Of a DNA stretch of 64,000 bases, positions 52,519 through 64,000 are shown piece after piece (the stretch's first letter is position 1; every line of letters starts with the position of its first letter). The notes below the pieces were generated by a model, which was not told the origin of the DNA, did no database searches, and saw nothing but the letters and a program-made list of their open reading frames with translations. Source of the DNA: Tyto alba. Taxonomy: Eukaryota; Chordata; Aves; Strigiformes; Tytonidae. The stretch is taken from NCBI RefSeq assembly GCF_018691265.1, contig NW_024881272.1, positions 20,697,323-20,761,322 on the forward strand, written 5' to 3'. The translations under genes and the position numbers were made by a program.

Positions 52519-55500
52519 AATCCCTGAACTTCTGTACAGGACAAACAATCCCAACAGTCAGCTTTATCCAGGATTTGAGAAGGTTACTTCTCGGGGAGCA
52601 AGCATTAGTCTCAGAGCTTTTTTGTTACATTAACAGCTTAAGGATCTTTCAGTAGAATGGCAGAGCCCACCATTCCTAATGATGAAGTTAAAACAGTTTT
52701 TAAAAGACAAAATAACAAAGATCATCAGAATTACTCCTCCTTAGTTATTTAATGTAAGAAATATTTTGGTATAGTTTGTAGCTACAGCTAAGTAATTTAA
52801 ACACTATTAGTATTTTAAGATGTACCAATCAGTGGTTCATAAATACTTTTTGATACACTATACTGTTATTTGTTTTTAAAAATGTGTGCATGGGCATTAC
52901 AATTATTCCTAATATATAGAAAAAATATGAATGAGAAAATTATTGTTGTTCTACATTTTCCACAAGAAATGTGAATTTAGACAGAGGCTATCAATCTTAA
53001 GAGACAACACTACTTTTAGAAAGCTTAGTCAGAAGTTTTATTTTATACTTTATGCTATTTTCTCAACAGAAGCAGATTTCTACAAATAGGATTGCCTCAA
53101 CTCCTGTCTCCAGACCTACAGTGAAAATCCACAAGTGTGTGTATGCAGCTGTTTTGTAAGAGCTCAGTTTACTTTCTAGGAATTACTACTCACTACTTAC
53201 AATGACACGTTACCAGATTACCCATTCCAATTGCTTATTAAATCATGAACAGGGTATCTCAAGTCTGTCATAGACATAATCCTGGGGGTGCCTTTTCCGG
53301 TCTCTGGACAACAACACACACATCCCAAAACATCATTGCTACATTGCCCTTTCAGTTGCAGGAGGTACCTTCTGGATAATAGCCCAATTAATCATGAGGA
53401 TGTACTTGAAAAAGAAGTTGAAATCTTATTTGGATAATGAAGCAGAGATTATAGGATGCCTAAGAAGAAATTGTGCCATACAAGCACAAATTGAACATGT
53501 TCATTATAGTGGTAGAATACTCTTATTAGAACTTAAAAAAAAAAATAATTGACAAAATCTTAATTATCATTTTACAAATTAACAACTTCAGGTAAAAATG
53601 GATGTGGAGAGATGAAGGGGTCTGAGAAATCTAATAGGGTCAAGTTGTATAATGTTGAGAATCCACACAAATTAGTTTTTTATTTATAGTTAGTAACTAC
53701 AAAAATGCTCAAAAAAATGGCATCTTCTTTTACACATAGGTTAGATTGAAGAGGTTGAAAATTAAGAGGAAAATGTCTAACTGAAGATAGAACACATTTT
53801 AATATTATTGACCTACAATTGTTAAACCTAAAAATCCATTTTATAGTCTCTCTTCAGAGTGTCATTGTACATTAAAGAACATTTCAGTCCAGTCACATGA
53901 GGCACTGAACTCTGGTGAAGTTGGAGGGGACATGTCCACAAACTCAAAAAAGATCTTACATCTGAATTACTTCTTCCATAAAGGTAAGGACTTCACAAAT
54001 ACAGAGTAAAAAATAATCTTATGTGATTTTGCAATCTGCATTTACACCCAGCCAAGTGATACTTCCTTGCTTATACTTACTGTTACCTTTTTAAGTAATT
54101 TTTTTAAACTATGCATTGGATTCAAAATAGTCAAACCTCATTACCTAGTTTCTCTGGATTTACTTTCAAATACAAAAGCATCTGCATTCCAGTTACTTCA
54201 GTTATAGTAGCTATAATTGTCTGTATTCCACCATTCCATTTATTCCATGAAACTGGTGATATAATAATTAAAATGGGAGAATACGGAGAACCTGAATTAT
54301 TTTCCTGCTTCGACAGTGAACAGTCCTAATCATAGAGAAGTCGTGTTTTATTTTACCACCCACACCTCATTATTATCCCTCAGATAACTGGGTTCACACA
54401 CCCGAATCAAACCTTCAAAACTACTACGAGACCAATGAACAATTAGTATCTTTTCATATGACCAGATGCAAGCCTACTGTAACCCTGGCCACAGACACTG
54501 TGCTACTGAGTACTCAAAAGACAATAGCTTGACCTTTTCCATCCTGTTATCCAATTCACAAATAAAGAGCATTAAAAGAGATTACAGGAAAGCCTTAAAG
54601 TACCCAGCATTATACCTGTTTAGTTTCTGTTAGCTCTGAACATATAAAGAGAGGTAGGAATTAGTGGAGGCACTAAATGCCTCTCAATTCTAGGGTTTAT
54701 ATGTATATTTTCAGACTCTCAGGAAAACAAGAGATATTTACACAAAGTCATAAAACCAAATCTTAATAAAAGAAAGACAGTACTGAATTCATGCCTAGTG
54801 AAGTCATCACAATTTAACTTTTCATTTATTGAGGATCCTGTCTGAAATCTCTCACCTGCAGGAATAAAATGACTACCATGATGCTTTAATTTTAATATTT
54901 TACCTTTATTTAATTGCATGGGTTTTTTAAAGAAACAAAACCCTACAAAATCAGATCTGTCAAACTACCTAACGAAAAGAGAATCAGACTACTTAAATGG
55001 GCACTAAATACTGTGCTCACATATAGTCTCACAGTGGCTGGTAGGGTCTACTTTCATGGATAAGCACATCCTAAAGAGATTACAACATCTTAGGCAAAAG
55101 GCTATTGAGTTACAGTGTGGATTAAATTACAGAATTTGGTAAGTGTGTAGTATCATATATCAGCACATCCACCAGTTTAGTTCAGGAGATAAATTACTAA
55201 AACTATGCAAGAAACTGAATAGCCTCTTATGACAGTTTGATGCGCTATTGATTTTTTTTTTCCATTTTTATTTCCAAAACAAATTTCATTTAATTTTCAT
55301 TATTTAATTCCCATCAATTCAGGCAATTCACAGACTTTTTTGGCTGTTGAATGTCTTTGTGCAGAACACATTTAAGTAACTGAGTGGAAAATTATTTCAT
55401 GACCATGCTTTTTCCTTCTAACTATTGGCAATTATTCTCCCAACCCACTGATAGAATTACAAGCAACTTAATTTTTATATATGAAGACTGGAGAAAAAAA

Positions 55501-57695
55501 ATTTTATGGAAGCACAGACACTTAGCAGAACTGCAGCATTCCAGGTTACTACTCATCCAAAGCAATAATTATCCCTTGATTCAGCTTACCAGGTAGTCAC
55601 CTATTTAATTTTTGACCTTCTGTTTTAACAAAGGTTTCATAATACAATTTTTGCCTTTTCATTTCAGTTGCTTACACAGGATACTTTAATGTTAAAATAA
55701 AATGATCTATATTAGATCAGCCAAAAAGCTCATTATTCATACTTTAAGCAAGCAAAGCAAAGACAGTAACTCTTTTAAGCATTCGATCCTGTTAAATCTT
55801 AATAACAAAAATAGTATTTCTACAATATTTGTACACTACAGTGCAATATGAAGCAAGCCAAACTGTAATAATGAAGAATAACCAATTTAAGTATTTACAA
55901 AAATATGTCTCTTTATGGGAACCGTTCAAACATAACCCATGAAAGAAACAACAATATTCAGCCTCTGGGAACTTTTGCTAGACACATTGTTTTACATTTA
56001 TATTAGATCATAAAACATAATTGATATTTTCAGAAAAACTGTTTGAATTAGATAAGGAAAAGCTGCTTCAGCAGTAACTTCATTCTGGTCAACCAGAATG
56101 CAATACTGTCACCTACATATATTTCATATTTGGAAAAACTGGAATATTTCATAGATCCAAACTGAACTATCAGAAACAGGGAAACTAGCATAATTAGCAT
56201 AGTCAAAGTTATTCCTCACCTGTAAGAATATAAAGTTAAGCATATTTTAAGGCAGACAAAGAAAATCTGGCAAAACTGCAATAATATTTTTTGCCTGCTA
56301 AGAGAGCATACTGCAAAATGTATTTTACTAATCCATGTGGCCTGAGGGGCTACAGACTGTACAATGATCAGGCCTAATTGTATAATAGCACACAAGAATT
56401 TGGGATCCCAAGATTTCCTTTTACCTGTAATAAACTATTGTTCTGTTTGTTCAATAATGGAATATTCTGTTTAGGTCAATGATGGCAGCTCTGGCAAACA
56501 AAAGAAGCCTTTATGCTCCATCTAGATGTTGCAAGGTGCTTATTCAATTTCTTCTGCATCAGGGGCACTGTTCCTTACCTAATACGTATACATTTGCTGA
56601 GTGTTACTCAGCCTCTGTTGCTTCTGACCCTCACTTGGCATTTAATTCCCAGTCCACCAGGGTATTTATGCTTGATGGCACTGATGCACACATTGAATGC
56701 TTTATTTATTTAATGGTACAGGGAATGAAGCTATAAACTGTATTAGACAATATCCTGTTTAAAGATGCCAATGGTTGGTGTCACAGCATTACTGACCCAT
56801 GTCTACAGCAGTGAATATGTCATTGGAATTTAGAGGACAGTATATAATGATTACAGATCAACACTGTAATAAGGAAAGAATAAGTTTTCATTCCAAAATC
56901 CCTTTTAACATTTCTCAGGAATATTGTTACAGTATTGAAAATGTTATGCATGTTTTTATGGTTTCTATTTTTCAAAGATGCACATTAATCTTCACTGTTA
57001 GTGGCAAGTTCCTCCAAATACTGCAATCCCTAGTAAAAACTGCTGATACTACAATGAAATTTAAGATATATCCCTGTGTAGCTATGCAGAATTGTTTTAA
57101 AGCACGGTGCTCTGTGCCTAAAGCAGTAGAGAGCTGATTGTAAACAATTCACGTACAATTTGGTAACTAGTGAAGAAAAACACTGACCTTTAGTCAGTTG
57201 AACAACTCCGCATTTGTAACAATAGAAGTAACTTCACCTACACTGGTATGGTATGGTCTTTCTCCTAGTTAAGGTAAGGTTTTCAAAATAGCAAAACTCA
57301 CGAATGTTATTCAAATATTCTCCCAAAAGATCTACTAACACCAAACAAATAATATTTGACAAAAATATTATAGAAGTGACCAACACAGTTGCGACCTACT
57401 GAAATCTCCCCATTCGAATATGCTGACTAACAGGAGATATCACACAAATGCTAATAGGCAACAACAGTAAGAGGTATTTTAGAGGAACTTAAATTATTCT
57501 GGAAGCCTGGGACCTAAGATCCATAACAGCCTATATCATCTGTTGGTTTTAATTATGTCTTTTAAAAAAGCTCCCCTGCTGTGTTTCTGAAATACTAAAT
57601 GGCCTCCACAGCTACTTGGAATAACTCATTCTAATTCATGATTACAAGATGGTATTTTCACGCTATTCCCTCTCTTCCAGCAACTACTTAAAAGG

Positions 57696-57710
57696 AAAAA
57701 AAAAAAAAAA
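57696..57710 (+). repeat. Poly-A run
   Basis: Fifteen consecutive A. Confidence 0.9.
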
Positions 57711-58826
57711 TCATTTTGTCTTAATTCCTATTTAAGCCATCCATTTGAGGCATCAAATTTGAAATGCAATAAACACCAAGTCACAGTACACAACATTTAG
57801 ATTGTTTCTGCAGCATTCCTACGTAAAAGAAATTTTTAAAAACTTAAGCATGCTCATTTTATTATTTGGTTTTAGGAAAAGATCAAACTGCAAAAGTTTT
57901 ACTTTTAAGCAGGATAGTGTGAACAGAGTAAGATCTGGTTCCAATTTTTATTCTTCTGTGCAGGATACAGAATTTTAAGATTACAACCCCATACATTAAA
58001 AGTGAAATGTTCTGCTCAATACAGTAGACACCACATTTCCTAACTGCACTCTGACCTTCAAATGCTGAAAGTATATTTATCCTATAAGCTGTGACTTTAA
58101 CTATTACTTCTAAGAAGGTTATATCTTTAAGGTTCAAACAAAACACACTGGAAGACACACTTACAGGAAAAGATTCAACCACTTTGTATGACTTGTCCTC
58201 TGTAGGATTACCCCCACAAACACTGATAGCTGCCTTCTTTCTTTACTCTCTTCTTATTCCTAAAACATTGTTTTTTAAAGAATACTGCCATTAAGAATTG
58301 TATCATTTGCATAGGAGAATTACCATTGTTATCTCCCTGAGAAAAGAAGAGCAAGGTAATGGAAAGGGAAGGGAATAACTGAACGCTTGGGGTCATAAGG
58401 ACTAATCTTCAAACAAAGACAGAATACAGAGTATTCATGAATTTGCAACTAGTCAAAATGTGCCAAGGACTGTGTTTCCTCTCTGTAAGCTCTTTTGTAA
58501 GCTTGTAAGCAAAAGTCAAGCTAACCCCGAAAGAAGCAGTATCTGATTTTCTGGACAGTTTCTCTGATAGGATGTAGCTTGGGCTCTGTTTATCTGGAAT
58601 AATGCTTGACAGCTGCATCCCCCAAGCACATGCTCTGATACAATGTCCCAAGATGGGTGAAGTGTGTATAACAAAATGAAACTTAAAGCAAGACAGCCGA
58701 GTCAGACTAAATCCCTGTTTCATTGAGTCCTTCCTTGACTGAAAGACATGGAGACTGCCTCTTGGTAACAACTTACAGAGAAACCACCAGGTCTAGGGGG
58801 GGAATACAGTGTCATTCTTTGCTTTC

Positions 58827-58848
58827 TTTTTTTTTTTTTTTTTTTTTT
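58827..58848 (+). repeat. Poly-T run
   Basis: Twenty-two consecutive T, the longest homopolymer in the window. Confidence 0.9.
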
Positions 58849-59535
58849 AACATTGATTTTGAACAGCACATTAGAAAGAAGGATGACAGAATCAATAGAA
58901 TTTAAGACGCTCTTGTAATCTGGGTTTAACAACATAGTAACACCCCTAATCAAAGACGGGGAATCCTCCGTGGCATTTTGATATCTATATCTATCATGTG
59001 GATATGACTTTCATTGAGCTGAATTAATAACTTTAGTCAAATAATTAAAATCTAGCTGCCCAAAATGTCAAAGTTGTTTAACACTTCATCATTCTTGTAA
59101 AAGTGTAATTTTAATCTGTGCATTATGCCAGCTATTTTGTGGGTTTACAATAAAAGTAATCAAGCAGCAGAACAGAAACTGTAAAACAGCAAAAGAAATA
59201 ACATTACAGTAGCCTGCCACATGTTGAAATTAGCACCGATTTTACTCCATGGAAATTAAATCCACCTATAAAAACTGATAATACCTCAAAACTATAAGCA
59301 AGGGAATACTTATAACATCAAATCCAACCTGGGTTCTATTTTTCTCCTTAAATAAAAACGGTCATAAAAATCTCTCATTTCCTCCCAAAAGTGGAAGTAA
59401 AAAATATCATGGGTTCTATCCTTCAATTTGTCTTCTTATACCCTGTTGCACTGGGAAAATCCAATTCTCTGAATACAAACTGAGTTTAAAAAGACCAAGG
59501 CTGTCTTTTCAAATGGCATAAATGAACATCACCAC

Positions 59536-59568
59536 AAAAAAAAAAGAGGGGAGAAAAAAAAAAAAAAG
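59536..59568 (+). repeat. Purine tract with poly-A
   Basis: Ten A, then a GAGGGGAG segment, then fourteen A and G. The run is about 33 nt of purines. Confidence 0.9.
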
Positions 59569-61129
59569 TAGCTTGACTTTCATCTTTGCTGCTCCTCCCT
59601 TGTTTTGGCTAGGTGTTTTGTGGTATGGTGGTTTGTTTTTTTTTACAGTGCAAGTGGATCACCCATGCTGCATAACTGATCAGGGTTCAGACCACACTTC
59701 TGTAGGGAGGGGCAAACTAAAGTTGGCAATAGGTCCCAGGGGTGGGGGAGAAGGGTAGGATGCTTTTTCAAGTGGTCACGCTGCCTTATTTTAATCACAA
59801 ATTACTATAATCGCCATTTTCTATCACTCTCAGCAGTTGAAGGATTTGTTAATTTAATTAATAATAATTGAAACATAGACAAGGCAACAAATATTTGGTA
59901 ATTCTCCATAACAGAGATTCCTTTGCCTTTCCCTTCTATTATCAGTACTGGTGTACAAGACCATTTACACTAACAGATATGACCTTTTCAAAACGAAGGA
60001 GTAAGTGTGAGACAGGGGAGGGAAAAGAGATGAAAGATGATGCCAGTGCCGCAGTCATTTTATGTTAAAGGCTCTGCTTATATGCGTAATTCATACCGCT
60101 GAAGTCAGAATAATTTGAGAGCTGACTTTTCAACAACCTGTGTAAATGGTGTGTTTTGTTTCAGGAAATGTTGTCTTCACTGAAATGCTGGTAATGTGTA
60201 TGTAATTATGTCAAAATAAAAATCACAATTTTAAAAAAACTTTGATGCCTTAATTTTAAAAATAAACTATATCTCAGTGACTATTTTCTTCTACTACCTT
60301 GATTCCAATTATTTTGAGTTTTACTGATACATATCTTTGTTTCAGCCAGGCTTTTTCCTTACTAACTGCATTAACAATGTTAATGGGAGAACCGCACTTT
60401 CCATACAGATGAAAAAAACTTCATGGACACGTCTTCAAGTCTGTTGTTTTTTGTTTGTTTTTTTCTTTCTTCAATTCTCTTATGGTTTAAAATGTAGAAT
60501 AGGTATTTCAAATTATGAGACATGTACTGCAGCAGTAGAGACCCTACAGCAAAACACTTCCAAAGGGCCAAGCACTGTCCCCAGATGCACAGCATGGCTT
60601 CTTATTTATTCCAGTGGGAGTCTTAAACAGGCAAAGACGACAAAAAATAATAAGCACCCGGGGAGGAGATTAAGTTTAAGTAATAAGAAAACAAAAAATG
60701 CCTAATCTTAAATACTTCTAGTCATTGTGGGAAGGTGCTGACACACTTCTCACCTCTGCAAAGTGAAGGTAATGAGACAACTTAATTTTTTCATATTTCG
60801 AGAATGTTAGCTATGCCTAGAGACTGCAGTTAAAATTTCTGGCAAGAAATTTTCATTCCTGTGACTTGGATCCAAGTCCCAACAAGCACCTAGGCTGATA
60901 TATCTGAAATAACTCACAGACCGAGTTTCTAGGTTAAATTAACGCATCCCTCTACTACTCACTTTAGGCTGAGTATGGCAGACTGAATTTCATTAAGAAT
61001 ATCTGGGAAGTGCTCTGGTTTGACAAGGAAATAGGGAAGGATGGTGGCAGGCAGAGGCTACCAGCTGAACACATCTGCAACCTCCTCTCCAAACTTTTAT
61101 AGAAATCTACAATCCTACTGGATGAGGGG

Positions 61130-61166
61130 AAAAAAAAAAAAAAAAAAACCAAAAAAAAAAAAAAAC
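61130..61166 (+). repeat. A-rich tract
   Basis: Runs of 19 and 15 A separated by CC. It lies 160 nt before a 21-T run, making an inverted homopolymer pair. Confidence 0.9.
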
Positions 61167-61326
61167 CAAGATACAAGAACATTCGCTAAAGAATGCTCTC
61201 TTATCCAGACTGGCCACTGAACCAACATTAACCTGAATGCCTTGATGCCTCTGGGAGATTAAGAATTGCCCCAAAGGGAAACACTGCAAAAGAAAGGGAT
61301 TAATAAGAAGTGAGTTCTAAAAACTC

Positions 61327-61347
61327 TTTTTTTTTTTTTTTTTTTTT
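61327..61347 (+). repeat. Poly-T run
   Basis: Twenty-one consecutive T, complementary to the A-rich tract 160 nt before it. Confidence 0.9.
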
Positions 61348-62950
61348 AATTGTAGACAAGACAGAAATAGAGGACAACAGCTGAAGGGAAAACTAGAAAT
61401 AAAATTAAATTCCTGCATACAATAAGGAATTGAGAGAGTTCAGACCTCTCATGAGATTATTAGGGCTAACAACCCAAATCAGAGAGATGCAAGATACATG
61501 TTACCATTTCTAACCCCCTATAGCATCAACAAGTCTGACTAGCTACAATGTAGAAAATAAACATTAAGGGAAAATACCTTAATAATAGTGCTAATTCAGT
61601 TTTTTTACTCTCTGTTTAAAAGTACACTATGTTCATATGGCTAAATGTTTTTGTCCAGTTGCCAGGCTGATGCTAGCAACTTTGCAGGAAATGCATCCCA
61701 CTGCTGCCAGTTCCATGTCCTGGACACTCTCTACATATGGTAGGTAGGTAAATGGTTTTAAAAATTGAGAACTGTGAAAGGGTCCCATTCTTGATTAAAA
61801 AATTGGGAAGAGTTAAGAAAGAAATGTAGAATAAGAAAACAAAATTGTAGAGCTTGCTTCCCATGGAAACCCCTCCTAGCTCTTGTACTGTCTTTGTTCA
61901 CTTGCCAGGTTTTCAAACTCTTCCTCGACCCACTGCTAACTTGCTGCAGAGTTACTCCCAGCTATATTTCCTCTGTTCCTTTGTTAAAGATGGAGTCCCC
62001 CAAGGGCTGCTCACAGCACTTGCTCAGGGCTACCTTCCTCTCCATCCCATCAAAGTGGAATATCTTAGTCTCCTATCAGGCATCTCTGCCTTTCACAGTT
62101 TCCAGCACTAGTTATATCAAATATGGCTGTGGAAATACGTATTTTTCCCTCCTGCTTTCTGGAGTAAAAATTTATTTTTAAAAAATGCAATTAAGTAGGA
62201 CAACACTCTCCTTGTAGGAGGGAATGAGGTTTCATTCAAATGGGATTCAAGATTTACTATAATGCACAACTCCAGATTAGAAATCTTACGTATTTAGAAG
62301 TATTCATCAGTATATACATAGCTTACTTATTACCAAATGCCTCTTTTTAGTGTTTTAAGGAGGTCACATGCAACATATGAATAATATGGCTAGCATCTGG
62401 AATGCTTTTTCCAGATTACTGTCCATTACTGTTTTGTATCAGTTTAGGAGTCTTGTCACTATAAAATGCAGTTCCCTCCAGCTGAATCTTAAGCAAAAAC
62501 ACCAAACATAACAGATCTGTATTTCTGGTACTGTTGTAACATCCAATTTATTTGTTCAGATTCAGATCCATTAAGCTGCAATAACAGAAAATTATGCCAT
62601 GTTATGAGGTAAAAGAATATAACCCATGTTCTTACAATAACAGCAAGATTTTCTTTGAGAAATGTTTAAAATTCTACACATCCCAAAGGAATTTATTGCC
62701 TTCTGCTTGCTACAGGGCAACCTGTATATAAAAAATGCCATGCTTTGGCACCAACAGCTTGCCATATGAATAATCAAATCATAAGAAGATACTTGAGAAT
62801 AGTGACAACTATACTTAGAAATAGAAATGAGCTGCACAGTAATGTATTTAAGTACTTTTTAGTTGTTGACATAACAAAGGCGATTACATGTTGACCACTG
62901 GAAATATCAGTATGATGAAAACAATGGCAGAGTTTATTTCTTTAGCTCAA

Positions 62951-62989
62951 TCTCTATCTCCTTATCTCTCTCTTTCTCTCTCTCTCTTT
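62951..62989 (+). repeat. CT-rich microsatellite
   Basis: Imperfect TC/TTC repeats over about 39 nt. On the minus strand it is a GA-rich tract. Confidence 0.85.
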
Positions 62990-64000
62990 AGATTTTTCAA
63001 AACAGTCTGTGAACGTAGTCTTAATGGTATAAAGCTGATCCAAAAGAAACACAATTTGTATCAAAAAATGGGAAAAACTAAACTATCTCTCAAATAATTG
63101 TTATAAGACATAACAACATAACACAGTGAAGACAAATACTAAAGACAAACAGTAAATTTTAATTACAGGATATAGAAATTGAATTTGCTTAATATGACAC
63201 ATTGAAATTTTATTTGAATTTTTTCATGATTTTAAGAATTACAGTTTAACAGATGATGTCATAAACATTACTCTTAAAATATTTTTTTTTCTAAGATAAA
63301 ATATTTCACTATGAGTATTTCCCATTTGTTTCATTTAGAGGCACTTTTTTCTACTATGCGTTTTGGAAAGGAGTGAAAAAATCATGGTTTTGTGAAAGTG
63401 TTCAGTCTTCTTTGAATTCAGTTTGTTTCTACACGATCAATCCCAGCTGAGCTCATAAATTTTACAGTGAAACTTATGAAACAGCTACAACAAATATGAG
63501 AAAGACAAGAAATGGCTGATCTGTCTTTCTGCTCAGGCTATTGCAGGATGAATAGATCAGTCTCCCAGATGTCTATTCATGCCTGGGCTGGGGAAGCCAT
63601 TATAATGAAAATCAGAGTTAAAAGGTCTGGGGCCTTACCTGGCCTGGAGGTATTCTCCGAAAATCCTGTTTTTCCTGGTCTAGGAGTCGCCTAAAGAAGT
63701 GACCCCTTGAACAAGGTAAATGAGCTCTTCAGAGGCTTGAAATAAATTCCTAGGTGCAAGATGCTATTTGGTCTTTGCTATTTACCGATTTCCCTCAGGT
63801 TAACACACTTCAGCAGAAACAAGAGCTGGAAAATGCCACTGCTATAGTCTCCCATGACAACATTTTAGGCACCTAAAGTGCAGATACGGTGCCTAATGTC
63901 ATCCATAAACATACTTTTCATAACACCTAAGAACCTGTAGTGTGCACCCACAATGAAGCAGTTGCCTCCACCTCTACGCACATCAACAAATTTTAAAATA

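Larger units (their letters stand above)
25183..64000 (-). other. ADGRL2 intron upstream of the first lectin exon, partial (at least 38.8 kb)
   Basis: The first lectin exon begins with the second base of a Gly codon, so an exon encoding the signal peptide must lie upstream, ending in a phase-1 donor. I looked for its reverse complement, meaning a hydrophobic leader ending in Glu-Gly, between 25183 and 64000 and did not find it. Either this intron is longer than 38.8 kb or the short exon escaped reading by eye. Untranslated first exons could lie in this span and would be hard to see. Confidence 0.7.
52141..64000. other. Intronic sequence, no supported gene
   Basis: AT-rich unique sequence with A and T homopolymers and one CT-rich microsatellite. 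A minus-strand donor-like CAG|GTAAGG at 63638 follows a fair acceptor about 52 nt upstream, so a small untranslated exon is conceivable there but not supported by reading frame. Confidence 0.5.

Noticed and set aside
60883..60900. Palindrome CTTGGATCCAAG
   Set aside because: An isolated 12-nt palindrome without partner sites; chance level in 64 kb.
1..64000. CRISPR arrays, bacterial operons, insertion sequences, tRNA or rRNA genes
   Set aside because: No regularly spaced repeats, no ribosome-binding-site-led gene clusters and no RNA-gene core sequences were seen; the window is vertebrate intron.

Overview
This is a single-locus stretch of vertebrate nuclear DNA, almost all of it intron. The only gene I can support is ADGRL2 (latrophilin-2, an adhesion G-protein-coupled receptor), read on the minus strand. 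Two consecutive coding exons are present, at 25182-24969 and 4286-4177 (given in transcription order). Joined, they encode nearly the whole SUEL/rhamnose-binding lectin domain, with all eight domain cysteines. Splice sites and reading phases fit each other exactly. The two exons are separated by a 20.7 kb intron. The window also holds at least 38.8 kb of the intron upstream and 4.2 kb of the intron downstream. The signal-peptide exon, the olfactomedin exon and the rest of the receptor were not found here.

The organism is most likely a bird, or less surely another sauropsid. The evidence is indirect: the DNA is AT-rich and CpG-poor, the ADGRL2 sequence is amniote-like, and I recognise no Alu, L1 or other abundant interspersed repeats in 64 kb. 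I also saw no clear CR1 3' end, so the bird assignment is an inference and not a proof.

Layout. 1-4176: intron downstream of the second exon. 4177-4286: second lectin exon. 4287-24968: intron with poly-A tracts and two TG-type microsatellites, plus stretches that look like conserved non-coding DNA. 24969-25182: first lectin exon, whose acceptor abuts a long T-rich tract. 25183-64000: upstream intron, holding a 160-nt T/G low-complexity tract near 31.9 kb, a G-rich and CpG-dense cluster at 37.3-38.0 kb, a smaller CpG-dense patch at 52.1 kb, and several homopolymer tracts.

Functionally, the two exons build the N-terminal lectin domain that, with the olfactomedin domain, binds teneurins, while olfactomedin binds FLRTs. 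The 3' edge of the second exon is the family's known alternative splice point (site A). I found no bacterial-type system, CRISPR array, mobile element, RNA gene or nested protein gene with convincing support. Nearly all short open reading frames are chance frames in intron. The best leads for novelty are the very distant branch point implied at the first lectin exon and the CpG/G-rich cluster at 37.3-38.0 kb.
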